64,000 nucleotides of DNA, from NCBI RefSeq assembly GCF_030813355.1, contig NZ_JAUSUD010000022.1, forward strand, positions 24,905 to 88,904, read 5' to 3'. The position numbers were made by a program, and so were the translations under genes. How positions within the stretch are numbered: position 1 is the first letter of the stretch; each line of letters opens with the position of its first letter. The stretch is from Metabacillus malikii. GTDB taxonomy: Bacteria > Bacillota > Bacilli > Bacillales > Bacillaceae. The notes beneath the pieces were generated by a model, which was not told the DNA's origin, did not search any database, and worked only from the letters and a program-made list of their open reading frames with translations. Below, one piece after another: positions 19,669 to 28,850 of the stretch.

Positions 19669-21090
19669 CTATCCAATGCCTAATGATACGTACTTTATTT
19701 CTAAGTACTCGTCAATGCCATAATGACCGCCCTCGCGACCAAGACCGCTCTGTTTTAATCCGCCAAATGGTGCTTGTGGTGTTGAAGGCAAGCCATCGTT
19801 TAAACCGATTATTCCATACTCCAATTGTTCTGTAGCCTTTAATCCACGGTTAATATTTTCTGTAAACACATATGCAGCTAATCCATATATCGTATCATTT
19901 GCTCTATCTATTACCTCTTCATCAGTAGTGAATTTACATACCGGAGCAACAGGGCCAAACGTTTCTTCTACCATGCAAAGCATGTCGTCCTTTACACCCG
20001 ATAAAACAGTTGGTTCAAAATATAGACCATCAATAAGTTTACCACCTGTTTCAATTTTCGCCCCTTTTTTGACTGCATCGTCAATATGTTGCTGTACTTT
20101 TTCAATTGCAGCTTCATCAATTAGGGGGCCTATGTCGGTACCTTCAATTAACCCATTACCGACAACTAATTCCTTTACTTTTTCAGTAAATTTCGTAAGA
20201 AAGTTATCATAGATGCTATCTTGCACATATATTCGATTAGCACATACACAAGTTTGACCACCGTTTCTGAATTTTGATGCAATTACATCATTTACTGCTT
20301 TATCTATATTTGCATCATCAAAAATTATTGCAGGAGCGTGACCGCCTAATTCTAAGGAAATCTTTTTAACCGTTTCCGCTGATTGCTTTAATAGCAGTTT
20401 ACCCACTTCTGTAGAGCCAGTAAAAGTTAACTTTCTTACACGCTTATCTCCAAGCCACGTTTTGCCAATCTCATTTGCATCACCAGTGACAAGATTAATA
20501 ACACCGTTTGGTATCCCTGCAATTTCAGCTAACTCGATTAATTTAATTGCTGTTAATGGTGTCTGCTCAGCAGGTTTCATTACAACTGTACAGCCAGCAG
20601 CTAACGCAGGTGCTACTTTCCTCGTAATCATCGCCGCAGGGAAATTCCAAGGTGTAATAACAGCAACAACACCAACAGGTTGTTTTTGCACAAATAAACG
20701 TTTATTACTACTTGTTGCTGGAATCATTTCACCATATATTCGTTTTGCTTCCTCAGCATACCAAGAGAGAAATCCATTCGCATAATTTATTTCGCCAATT
20801 GCTTCTTTAAGTGGCTTACCTTGTTCTAAAGTCATAATACGAGCTAGTTCATCCTGGTTATTTTCAATTAGTTCATACCATTTTCTAATATAATCTGAGC
20901 GTTCGTATACAGATAGGCTAGACCAATTAGGGAAAGCTGCATGAGCAGCCTCAACTGCCTCTTGAGCTTCAGACTTACCGCCGCATGGAACAGATGCTAT
21001 GTCCTCGTTTGTTGCAGGATTTCGGATAATAATCTTATCCAAACTTCCCCCCACCCAATTACCATTTATATAGAATTGAAAATCTTTCAT
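19669..21090 (-). CDS. gabD: NAD(P)-dependent succinate-semialdehyde dehydrogenase
   Basis: Oxidises succinate semialdehyde to succinate, typically the end of GABA degradation. The 473-aa aldehyde dehydrogenase has the cofactor segment (ITPWNFPAAMITRK), FTGSTEVG, catalytic Glu in LELGGHAP and catalytic Cys in NGGQTCVCANR. The RKVAPALAAGCTVVMKPAEQTP block and the C-terminus PFGGLKQSGLGREGGHYGIDEYLEIKYV are GabD-like. No GABA transaminase gene is adjacent, so specificity is by family similarity only. A divergent small gene lies 98 bp upstream. Confidence 0.88.
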   Translation of the reverse strand: MKDFQFYINGNWVGGSLDKIIIRNPATNEDIASVPCGGKSEAQEAVEAAHAAFPNWSSLSVYERSDYIRKWYELIENNQDELARIMTLEQGKPLKEAIGEINYANGFLSWYAEEAKRIYGEMIPATSSNKRLFVQKQPVGVVAVITPWNFPAAMITRKVAPALAAGCTVVMKPAEQTPLTAIKLIELAEIAGIPNGVINLVTGDANEIGKTWLGDKRVRKLTFTGSTEVGKLLLKQSAETVKKISLELGGHAPAIIFDDANIDKAVNDVIASKFRNGGQTCVCANRIYVQDSIYDNFLTKFTEKVKELVVGNGLIEGTDIGPLIDEAAIEKVQQHIDDAVKKGAKIETGGKLIDGLYFEPTVLSGVKDDMLCMVEETFGPVAPVCKFTTDEEVIDRANDTIYGLAAYVFTENINRGLKATEQLEYGIIGLNDGLPSTPQAPFGGLKQSGLGREGGHYGIDEYLEIKYVSLGIG

Positions 21091-21188
21091 TATTAACCTC
21101 CAATAATGTTTAGTATCGAATTATTTTCATACAACCTAACTAAATAGGTAATAATATAGTTAGTCCAGTTTAAAAGGAGAGATGTTCA

Positions 21189-21350
21189 ATGTCTGATAAA
21201 GGACAATTCCAAAATGGTGACGAACAGTATAAAATGCCAAATGCGCTAAAAAGCAAACGTAACTCTGTTTACCGTGTAGGGTATACCGCAGGCACCGGCA
21301 ACGATACAAATGGAAAAGATGAACCTGGGAAACGTTCTGACCTACCATAA
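21189..21350 (+). CDS. Small hydrophilic protein (53 aa), unknown
   Basis: ATG 21189 follows a strong AAAAGGAGAG ribosome binding site. The 53-aa product is polar and charged, begins MSDKGQFQNGDEQYKMPNAL and ends GKDEPGKRSDLP, with many Gly, Asn, Lys and Asp residues and no Cys or membrane segment. The composition resembles small spore or desiccation-linked proteins of Bacillus, but I cannot assign a family. An inverted repeat CTAACTA/TAGTTAG (21136-21163) lies between it and gabD. A nested hairpin follows it. Confidence 0.65.
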   Translation: MSDKGQFQNGDEQYKMPNALKSKRNSVYRVGYTAGTGNDTNGKDEPGKRSDLP

Positions 21351-21369
21351 TCTTTTAACCAATTTCAAA

Positions 21370-21435
21370 GGCTAACCATTTAGTAACTATATAACTAATT
21401 TCATTAGTTTATTACATGCGCTCAGCTGGTTAGCC
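21370..21435 (+). other. Nested inverted repeats downstream of the 53-aa gene
   Basis: GGCTAACCA (21370-21378) pairs perfectly with TGGTTAGCC (21427-21435). Inside it AGTAA faces ATTAC, and innermost AACTAAT (21393-21399) pairs with ATTAGTT (21403-21409) around a TTC loop. There is no T run after it, so it is not a textbook terminator. It could be a structured 3' end or a small RNA. Confidence 0.55.
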
Positions 21436-21467
21436 CTCTCACTATACATATAGAGAATTGTTGTTAC

Positions 21468-21767
21468 CTACATTTTTATCGTTTCTTTCATTTTGTTTTG
21501 CCTTAAAAATATACCTATTAGTAATAAAATGAAACCAATTAAAAAAATAGTTGGGAACAGTATAAGTAAAAGCAATATCCCAGTCCAAGGGTTGTCATCA
21601 ACCATCGTATATGAAATACTAATAATCCATGATAAGAGAGGTGCAAGACCTAGCATTATCGTCAAACCCCAAACGATAAATTTACTCTTCCTTGGCTTTC
21701 CTTTAGAAAAGAATGTTGCACATATTAAAATCGAAACTATTAGCATTCCGATAATAATTAGCTCCAT
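21468..21767 (-). CDS. Small membrane protein (99 aa), unknown
   Basis: ATG 21767 follows an excellent AAGGAGGGG ribosome binding site. The product has three hydrophobic segments (about residues 2-20, 31-51 and 63-88) with a basic loop (KGKPRKSK) after the first, and ends in a basic tail. I recognise no family. It stands alone between gabD/small-gene and metE. Confidence 0.65.
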   Translation of the reverse strand: MELIIIGMLIVSILICATFFSKGKPRKSKFIVWGLTIMLGLAPLLSWIISISYTMVDDNPWTGILLLLILFPTIFLIGFILLLIGIFLRQNKMKETIKM

Positions 21768-22141
21768 TTATTCCCCTCCTTGATAAATAGTATAATCGTT
21801 TTATTAGCTTATACTCAAAAGTTTCAACATGCAGTACTTACCTAAGTATGTAATTCGATGAAACACCTACAATTCAAGTCTATCAAACACACAGAATCAT
21901 AGGATAAAATCAATCCTTCTATTACTACTATAAATAATGTAATGAATTAGCAGTATAAGTTGGTATTCTATATGTCATATTCTACAATCCTTCCCAAAAA
22001 CCTTTTGATATTTTCATTTATAGAACTATTATGACTCTAAAATTTCGTTTCTCCCTCATTCTGTACTCCACCAAGTTTGAAGTTACATTTCCGTCTAGTA
22101 GGACCGAAAAAAGCAAGACTAGTTAAGAAATTAACAAAAAA
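21768..22141. other. Intergenic region without a supported gene
   Basis: An A/T-rich stretch upstream of the 99-aa membrane protein gene. It must hold that gene's promoter on the minus strand, but no convincing -35/-10 pair stands out. I see no gene, tRNA or clear repeat before element B begins. Confidence 0.5.
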
Positions 22142-22265
22142 AGAGAGTGACTCAAATGAATACTCAACCCTCCAACAAGCACCATAAATAGGATTTATAC
22201 CTTTTGTTCATCCTATTCATTGTGTTAAAAGGTTTAATAATTCAATATTTCCTGAGTCACTCTCT
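22142..22265. repeat. GTGACTCA-bounded inverted-repeat element, copy B (metE terminator)
   Basis: AGAGAGTGACTCA (22142-22154) pairs perfectly with TGAGTCACTCTCT (22253-22265). Inside, AATAGGA faces TCCTATT. On the minus strand, just past the end of metE, the structure is followed by a run of at least seven T, so this copy works as an intrinsic terminator for metE. Its boundaries match copies A and C. Confidence 0.8.
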
Positions 22266-22297
22266 CATCTTATTAGGATAAGATCAATAATTACTTT

Positions 22298-24583
22298 TTA
22301 TACTTTACTCACTGTTTGTAATTTACTACGATACAAGTGTGCTGCCTCAACCATTACTTTCAAAGCGGCAATTGTTTCACTTTCACCACGTGTTTTCAAC
22401 CCACAATCTGGGTTAACCCAAAACGCACGATAATCGAGGGCCTCAAGAGCACGCTCAATGTTTTGAATGAGTTCTTCTAATGTAGGTACACGAGGACTAT
22501 GGATATCGTATACACCAAGTCCAATTCCTTTTTGGTAATGATGTTCCTCAAATGAGGCAATTAACTCACCATGGCTTCTTGATGTCTCAATCGAGATAAC
22601 ATCTGCATCAAGTGCATCAATGGCATGAATAATATCATCAAAATTCGAATAACACATATGTGTATGAATTTGAGTGTTATCTTGAACAGATGATGTTGCC
22701 AATTTGAACGCATATACTGCCGAGTTTAAATATAAATCTTTTTTCTTTTGTTTCAAAGGCAATCCTTCTCGTAGTGCAGCCTCATCAACTTGTATCATAG
22801 AGATTCCACTTTGTTCAAGAGCTTCAACTTCTTTTCTAATCGTTAATGCTACTTGATTTAATACATCAGCAAATGGAAGATCATCTCGTACAAAAGACCA
22901 GTTTATAATTGTTACTGGACCAGTTAGCATTCCTTTAACAGGCTTCTTTGTTAATGATTGGGCATATACTGTTTCTTTTACTGTCATATTTTCCTTACAA
23001 TACACATCACCAAATATGATAGGAGGCTTTACACATCGTGATCCGTAAGATTGAACCCAACCGAATTCTGTTATTGCAACTCCTTCAAATTTCTCACCAA
23101 AAAATTCTACCATATCTGTTCGTTCAAATTCTCCATGCACGAGTACGTCCAAATTTAAATCCTCTTGTATTTTTATCCATTTCTTAATTTCATTTTGAAT
23201 AAACGTTTCATATTGATGATTGGTGATTTCACCTTTTCTCCATCTCAATCGTTGCTTACGTATTTCTTTTGTTTGCGGAAAACTACCAATTGTCGTTGTT
23301 GGGAGAATCGGTAGTTTCCACCTTTTGGCGTGGAGTTTCTTTCGCTCCGCTGCCTCTATTCGTGAGGTAGAGTACTGGTTTAGATTTATGATCGCATTTT
23401 GTACATGTTCCACATTCCTGACTGAAGATTTCGCAATTGTGTCTACAGCCACATCATACGTTTCAATTGTAGAGAATGGTTCTTCTTCATTTAATACTCG
23501 TGACAGTAACGTTATTTCGTTTAACTTCTCATCAGCAAATGCTAATGCCTCTTTAACTTGTAAATCTAACTTCTCTTCATTATTAACAGTTACTGGTACA
23601 TGAAGCAAACTACACGATGGTTGCAGAAAAAGTCTACAACTATCGACAACCGTTAGCAATTCTTGGACTAGTTGATATTTATTCAATAATTTTGTTTTCC
23701 AAATATTTCGACCGTCAATAATACCCGCAAATAATATCTTGTCCTGTGGAAAATCACTGTTCAGTAGTTGTTGAAGGTTTTCTCCATCATCATGAACAAA
23801 ATCAAGCCCGATTCCTTTTACTGGTAGTTGAATTAGCTCATTATAATATTCTGTGCTATCAAAATAAGTTTGAATGATTAAGTTTATCCCTTTGACATGT
23901 TTATGGAATTCATGATAAACATGCTGTAGTTCAGCCACTATATTTGTCTCTTTGTCCCTTACTAAAATCGGTTCATCAATTTGAATCCATTCTGCTCCAG
24001 CATCTTTTAGTTCATTAAATACTTCTATATATAATGGAATTAACGATTGAAGCAATTTTTCTCTATTTGTTTCAGTAAATCCTTTCGAGCATGATAATAA
24101 TGTAATAGGACCAACAATAACAGGTTTTCCATTAATCCCTAAGTTCACTTTCGCTTCATTATACAATTCTAGTAATCGGTTATGTGTTAGTTTCGGTTCA
24201 GCATTTTGTAATTCTGGAACAATATAATGATAATTAGTATTAAACCATTTGGTCATCTCAGCTGCGACTTTTCCATCACTACCTCTAGCTATCTCAAAGT
24301 ATTTTGATAGAGAGATAGTCTCATCTTCTTGCTTAAATCTTGATGGAATTAAATTAAACATTACAGCTGTATCTAATACATGGTCATAATAGCTAAAGTC
24401 ACCTACCGGTATTAACTCTATTCCAAGTTCTTTTTGTTTCCGTAGATGTGATAGTCTTATTTGCTTCATATCTTGTAAAAATTGTTCTTCATTTACTTGG
24501 CCAGTCCAATATCTCTCTAATGTTCTTTTCCATTCGCGATTTTCTCCGATTCTCGGATACCCAATATTTGAACTCTTTAACAT
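22298..24583 (-). CDS. metE: Cobalamin-independent methionine synthase
   Basis: Transfers a methyl group from 5-methyltetrahydropteroyl-triglutamate to homocysteine to make methionine. The 761-aa protein has both TIM-barrel halves of MetE. Zinc and substrate blocks are present: TTTIGSFPQTKEIRK, VHGEFERTDMVEFFGE, QVDEAALREGLPL, IHTHMCYSNFDDI and NPDCGLKTR. A GGAG ribosome binding site precedes ATG 24583. It lies downstream of a cobalamin riboswitch and a terminator, so it should be switched off when B12 is available for the B12-dependent enzyme. Confidence 0.97.
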   Translation of the reverse strand: MLKSSNIGYPRIGENREWKRTLERYWTGQVNEEQFLQDMKQIRLSHLRKQKELGIELIPVGDFSYYDHVLDTAVMFNLIPSRFKQEDETISLSKYFEIARGSDGKVAAEMTKWFNTNYHYIVPELQNAEPKLTHNRLLELYNEAKVNLGINGKPVIVGPITLLSCSKGFTETNREKLLQSLIPLYIEVFNELKDAGAEWIQIDEPILVRDKETNIVAELQHVYHEFHKHVKGINLIIQTYFDSTEYYNELIQLPVKGIGLDFVHDDGENLQQLLNSDFPQDKILFAGIIDGRNIWKTKLLNKYQLVQELLTVVDSCRLFLQPSCSLLHVPVTVNNEEKLDLQVKEALAFADEKLNEITLLSRVLNEEEPFSTIETYDVAVDTIAKSSVRNVEHVQNAIINLNQYSTSRIEAAERKKLHAKRWKLPILPTTTIGSFPQTKEIRKQRLRWRKGEITNHQYETFIQNEIKKWIKIQEDLNLDVLVHGEFERTDMVEFFGEKFEGVAITEFGWVQSYGSRCVKPPIIFGDVYCKENMTVKETVYAQSLTKKPVKGMLTGPVTIINWSFVRDDLPFADVLNQVALTIRKEVEALEQSGISMIQVDEAALREGLPLKQKKKDLYLNSAVYAFKLATSSVQDNTQIHTHMCYSNFDDIIHAIDALDADVISIETSRSHGELIASFEEHHYQKGIGLGVYDIHSPRVPTLEELIQNIERALEALDYRAFWVNPDCGLKTRGESETIAALKVMVEAAHLYRSKLQTVSKV

Positions 24584-24812
24584 GAATATTCAACTCCATT
24601 TTCATCTATTTTCTAAAAAAGCTCTGTTAAGCTATACTGTTAATTTTCTCACTAAACGATCGCTTTTCATGAAGCGGTTGAGTTGCATAAATATTACACT
24701 TAGAAGTCTAAAACCCTAAACGTGCGTTCATGGCAATATTTTGTAAGATAGTCTCAACATCGTCTATTTTTAGACATATTCTATCCAAACTTTATTCCGA
24801 ATGATAAACATA

Positions 24813-24839
24813 TAAAAAATCCCTCTTTTATAGAGGGAT
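24813..24839 (-). terminator. Riboswitch expression-platform terminator
   Basis: ATCCCTCT (24819-24826) pairs perfectly with AGAGGGAT (24832-24839). On the minus strand it is followed by six T. It lies between the cobalamin aptamer and metE, as expected of a transcription-attenuating riboswitch. Confidence 0.88.
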
Positions 24840-24939
24840 CCGATATATTTTGATAGACATAGTTAACTAGAGTTGAAATTCAAATAGTTGTTCAACATAT
24901 GACCACCACTCCTCCCTATTACGCGTAGGTACAAGTGCA

Positions 24940-25111
24940 ATTAATAGGCAGGTCTCCTGACTTAGAATCACCGCTTCCTAACCCCTTCCCGTTTATATGA
25001 AAAACAGTGGACTTGATATGAAGCTCCCCATTACAGTGGCGCGACCGTGTCGGATTTACACCGAACTTCCCTTTTAAGATAAAAGAAAATCATCTTTTAT
25101 CACCTATTAAC
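24940..25111 (-). ncRNA. Cobalamin (B12) riboswitch upstream of metE
   Basis: On the minus strand the aptamer has the conserved blocks of the cobalamin element: GGGAAG, GGTGTAAATCC near 25050-25065, the B12-box-like GCCACTGTAATGG, then GGAAGGGG, and GTCAGGAGACCTGCC near 24944-24962. The ends AATAGGTG and CCTATT close P1. A terminator lies about 100 nt downstream, before metE. Cobalamin binding should promote termination and repress the B12-independent synthase. Confidence 0.95.
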
Positions 25112-25469
25112 TGAACATTATTAAATTTTTTAAAATTTGGATATGTGTTTTAGATTATCTTATTTCAATCTAATAAGCAAGAAGTTTTATTCTCATATTT
25201 ATTTTTCAAGCTTCATGGACATGATTGAAGATTTATAGTAAGCAGCTTTGCATACAGGAAAGTCCTGTATGCATATTGATTCTCCTAGTAACAAATATTT
25301 GGAACATTTGTAGCAATATGTTGAATTATGCGCTTTCCCGAGAAATAATTGATACAAGATAATTTCATATCTTTTGAAATTAAAATTAGGTTTTTACCCA
25401 CACACTCCACATTTATTAACATACACTTATATGGATTTTAACCTATTTACAAAAAAAGGAGAGTAAATC
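25112..25469. other. Intergenic region with a perfect 11-bp hairpin
   Basis: This gap lies between the divergent metE riboswitch and the coiled-coil gene. It must hold both promoters, though none is unambiguous. TGCATACAGGA (25249-25259) and TCCTGTATGCA (25263-25273) form a perfect hairpin with a 3-nt loop and no T run on either side, so it may be an operator or RNA element rather than a terminator. Confidence 0.5.
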
Positions 25470-25838
25470 ATGAATCCATATGGTCAGTATTATGAGTATT
25501 TACCACAGCATGAACAGTATCTGAATTCTCATGACCCTTATTACTTTCAAAACCAAATGAATATTGATGATGTTAGACAGCCTGCTCTTGAGAGAAGAAT
25601 TAATGCGTTAGAGCGACAAACAGAAAGACAAACTAGAGAATTAACAAGACTTAATAATGAGATTAGAAGACAAAACCAGGAGCATAATCGTATAAACCAA
25701 GAAATCACCCGCATAAACCGTGAATTTAGTAATCAAATTGAGCAACATACTAGAAGATTAAATCGTTTGAATCAACGACTACGTGCGGTTGAAAGAAACT
25801 TAAATGTTCCATTTACTCCTGGCGAAGGTGGTTTTTAA
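25470..25838 (+). CDS. Coiled-coil protein, Gln/Asn/Arg-rich (122 aa)
   Basis: I recognise no named family. ATG 25470 follows AAAAAAAGGAGAG. Residues about 1-35 are rich in Tyr, Gln and Asn. Residues about 40-112 form a long heptad coiled coil in which RxxNxLxR-type repeats recur ([19 protein letters not shown], then [31 protein letters not shown]). The tail is [10 protein letters not shown]. Tyr/Gln-rich coiled-coil proteins are often spore coat or exosporium components in Bacillus, which is only a suggestion here. Confidence 0.75.
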   Translation: MNPYGQYYEYLPQHEQYLNSHDPYYFQNQMNIDDVRQPALERRINALERQTERQTRELTRLNNEIRRQNQEHNRINQEITRINREFSNQIEQHTRRLNRLNQRLRAVERNLNVPFTPGEGGF

Positions 25839-25973
25839 TAGGTTCATAATATTATCATAATGAATCTTAACTAAATAGTTCATGAAAGCCACCCTTTAAT
25901 GGGAACTTTTTCAAGGCTTATATCCCCTCACAATGTGAACTATAAGATTGAACAGTGTAGAGGGGGTGTTCAA

Positions 25974-26102
25974 ATGACGAATCGAAACGATAACCGTGAA
26001 AGAAAAAATAAATATCCAAAAAATAAATTGGATACTGAATTTTCAAAAGACATTCATATCCGTAGTGAAATGACCAAAAAAGATATCAATAATAAATCAT
26101 AA
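25974..26102 (+). CDS. Small basic/acidic peptide (42 aa), unknown
   Basis: ATG 25974 follows AGAGGGGGTG, a strong ribosome binding site; an upstream in-frame ATG lacks one. The product is highly charged: it begins MTNRNDNRERKNKYPKNK, continues LDTEFSKDIHIRSEM and ends KKDINNKS. Its style fits the small proteins of sporulating Bacillaceae, but I cannot name a family. It ends at a long inverted repeat. Confidence 0.6.
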   Translation: MTNRNDNRERKNKYPKNKLDTEFSKDIHIRSEMTKKDINNKS

Positions 26103-26104
26103 TG

Positions 26105-26153
26105 AAACGGTCAGACAGTTTACATAAAAAAATTATCGTAAACTATCTGACCA
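26105..26153. terminator. Long inverted repeat between convergent genes
   Basis: GGTCAGACAGTTTAC pairs with GTAAACTATCTGACC (one G-U) around an A/T-rich loop of about 19 nt. It lies between the 42-aa gene and the DEAD-box helicase gene. The T runs are weak, so termination efficiency is uncertain. Confidence 0.65.
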
Positions 26154-26168
26154 TTTCCATCATATTGA

Positions 26169-27437
26169 TTAACGCTTCCTTTGATTCCTTCTCTTTCCCG
26201 AACTCTGTTCTTGTCTTACTTTCTTCTTACCTGAATTTATCCTGCTGGACTTTTTATTCGTGTGTTGCTTCGAAATCGATTCATCTTTACGACTATATTT
26301 TTCTTTTTCCGGAATACTTACTCCTATTATTGATTTCTTAACAAGTACTTGCTTTATACCCTTTTCAATCATTCTAAGAAAATCCAGATCTTTTGGAGCA
26401 ACTAACGTATAAGCAACACCATCTCCACCTGCTCGGCCGGTTCTACCGATGCGATGAACATAACTTTCGACGTCATGTGGGATGTCATAATTAAAAACAT
26501 GTGTAACCCCTTCAACATCTAATCCTCTTGCCGCTACGTCTGTCGCAACTAATAACTGTATTTTTGCTTCGCGAAACCTTTTCATAGCCTTTTCGCGTTT
26601 TGCTTGTGTTAAATCACCGTGTAATTCATCAACCTCATATCCATTAGAACGTAATACATCATATAATTTTTTCGCACGAATTTTCGTTCGACAAAATATA
26701 ATCCCTAAAAATGGTTTCTGTTCTTCTAATAGATATAATAAAGTTTCTTGTTTTCTTCGGTCAGTCGTTTCAATGACAATCTGATTTATTTCATCAACAG
26801 TTATTCGCTTAGTAACGACCTGAATTGTTTCAGGGTTGTTCATATATTTGTTTGCAAGTTTCCTGATTTCACTTGGCATTGTAGCAGAAAAGAGTAATGT
26901 TTGCCTCGTTGACATCGTTTCAAAAATGATGTTTTCTACCTCTGGTAAAAAACCCATATGCAACATCTGATCGGCTTCATCTAATATCAGTGTCTGAACT
27001 GTTGATAAATCTACGGATTCTCTCCTGATATGGTCGAGTAAACGCCCAGGTGTTGCGACAACTATATGCTGAGCACCTTTCAGTTTCTTTAATTGATGGG
27101 CAACATCTTGTCCACCATAAATTGATAAGATGTTAACACCATCTAGATTCTCAATTAGCTTTTTTGCTTCTTTTGCTATTTGCTGAGCTAATTCACGTGT
27201 AGGCGTTAAAATTAATGCCTGAATTTCAGAACTCGCTACATCAATTTTTTCTAGAATAGGTAACAAGAAGGCGAGTGTTTTACCTGTTCCAGTTTGAGCC
27301 TGAGCAATTATTTCTTTTCCTTGTAAAATCGGGGGTATTGTTAACTCTTGAATTTTCGTTGGCTTAGTTATTCCATAAGATTTTAATGAATTATTTATAT
27401 CTTTACTTATCCCTAGTTGTAGGAAATCAGACAACAT
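26169..27437 (-). CDS. DEAD-box ATP-dependent RNA helicase
   Basis: A cytoplasmic RNA helicase of about 422 aa. All core motifs are intact: Q motif (GITKPTKIQ), Walker [33 protein letters not shown], and the C-terminal [10 protein letters not shown]. The final ~50 residues are Lys/Arg/Ser/Gln-rich and probably bind RNA. The frame extends to ATG 27455, but ATG 27437 is better placed after AAAAGAG. B. subtilis has several paralogues (CshA, CshB, DbpA, YfmL) and I cannot say which this matches best. Confidence 0.93.
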   Translation of the reverse strand: MLSDFLQLGISKDINNSLKSYGITKPTKIQELTIPPILQGKEIIAQAQTGTGKTLAFLLPILEKIDVASSEIQALILTPTRELAQQIAKEAKKLIENLDGVNILSIYGGQDVAHQLKKLKGAQHIVVATPGRLLDHIRRESVDLSTVQTLILDEADQMLHMGFLPEVENIIFETMSTRQTLLFSATMPSEIRKLANKYMNNPETIQVVTKRITVDEINQIVIETTDRRKQETLLYLLEEQKPFLGIIFCRTKIRAKKLYDVLRSNGYEVDELHGDLTQAKREKAMKRFREAKIQLLVATDVAARGLDVEGVTHVFNYDIPHDVESYVHRIGRTGRAGGDGVAYTLVAPKDLDFLRMIEKGIKQVLVKKSIIGVSIPEKEKYSRKDESISKQHTNKKSSRINSGKKKVRQEQSSGKRRNQRKR

Positions 27438-27702
27438 TATCACATCTCTTTTCATATCTCTATATTTTCTCTGTTAAAGTTATACTATAGCATAATCATT
27501 ATTATGAAACAGAATAAATTTGTTAATACAATGCAGTGGCTCCTTTTTAATAATGTTATTTTATATTGCTTTAGTCATTTAAATTGTGAATGTTCCCTAA
27601 AGCAATCATTACTAATATTTCAATGGATAGTATGAATATCCCAACATCAATAAAATATGTTATCATTGTTTTGGTGACTGAATTATAGGGAGTTGACAAG
27701 TA

Positions 27703-28527
27703 ATGAAGGACGAATTGAAATATATTGGTCAAAAGATCATTAAAAACAAAGAAATTTTAGCGAATAATGTAAGAGAGCTTCAAAAAAGTCTTTTACCAAT
27801 AGATAGTATCAAAAGTCAAAGGAATGAGAGCTCCTCCAAATTAATTGAGTTATTAGGGCAATCATTAATTGATCATCAAGAAGTATCAAAAGATATCATA
27901 AAATGGGCGAATGAGGAAGCTAGTAGTCTAGTTGATAATACGTCATTAACAACTGCATTACGTTCATTAGCATATTATCGAACAGTAATATGGGATGTAT
28001 TTACTGAAGAATTGGAGCAACAACAATTTGCAGCAATTACGATGTTAGATGTAAGTAAAATTATCGATCCTTTACTTGATGAAATTAGTGCAGAGTATGG
28101 CATGGTCTTTCAGGAACATAGCAATAAACTAATGAAAGTTGCATACACAGCACTCGAAGAATTATCAGTACCTGTCGTACCTATTAATAAAAATGTTGCT
28201 GTTGTTCCTCTAATAGGTGAAATTGATACACATCGCTCACAATTAATTTTAGAAGTAACGATGGAAGAATGTTCGAAGTTAAAACTAGAGTATTTAATTT
28301 TAGATGTTACAGGTGTTCCAGTTATTGATACGATGGTTGCCGATAATTTATTTAAAGTAATATATGCGTTACGTCTTCTAGGAGTACATACAATTATTAC
28401 CGGAATACGACCTGAAATAGCTCAAACAATCATTTCTATCGGTGTAGATTTCAAAGGAATCACTACTTTCGCTGACCTTCCTACAGCTTTAGCTAGTATT
28501 GACTTAAAGGTTGTTCAGACGAATTAG
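27703..28527 (+). CDS. RsbR-family STAS-domain stressosome protein
   Basis: A 274-aa RsbR paralogue. Residues 1-150 form a divergent alpha-helical RsbR N-terminal sensor. The C-terminal STAS domain has ILDVTGVPVIDTMVADNL and TGIRPEIAQTIISIG; the Thr residues correspond to the sites phosphorylated by RsbT in B. subtilis RsbR proteins. Such proteins join stressosomes that feed the sigma-B pathway. No rsbS, rsbT or other RsbR gene is adjacent, so it is an orphan copy. Confidence 0.9.
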   Translation: MKDELKYIGQKIIKNKEILANNVRELQKSLLPIDSIKSQRNESSSKLIELLGQSLIDHQEVSKDIIKWANEEASSLVDNTSLTTALRSLAYYRTVIWDVFTEELEQQQFAAITMLDVSKIIDPLLDEISAEYGMVFQEHSNKLMKVAYTALEELSVPVVPINKNVAVVPLIGEIDTHRSQLILEVTMEECSKLKLEYLILDVTGVPVIDTMVADNLFKVIYALRLLGVHTIITGIRPEIAQTIISIGVDFKGITTFADLPTALASIDLKVVQTN

Positions 28528-28660
28528 ATGTTTACAATCTTACAATGTACGTTCTAATTTAATTCTCGATCTAATAACTTTTTATTTATTATAGACTACA
28601 GTCTTGACTTTAAAATATAGGCGGCCATGTAGCGCCAATAGAGGCACCAATTTAAATACT

Positions 28661-28703
28661 AAAAAAGATGAAAAAGTTCATTATGAACATCTTCATCTTT
28701 TTT
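28661..28703 (+). terminator. Intrinsic terminator downstream of the RsbR-like gene
   Basis: AAAAAAGATGAA (28661-28672) pairs with TTCATCTTTTTT (28692-28703), with an inner GTTCA/TGAAC stem. It has T6 at its end and A6 at its start, so it can work in both directions. The rest of the 28528-28850 gap holds no supported gene. Confidence 0.8.
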
Positions 28704-28850
28704 GTTCGTTCCTAACATTATCTATTTAGATGTACTATTATTTTAGCACTTCTTTAAGAAAACACTCCTTCTAACACAACACCATAGCAAAAGTTTCGCA
28801 ATAGTTCATTCAATTTTATTCAAGTACATACAATTATGAACGTACAGGAA

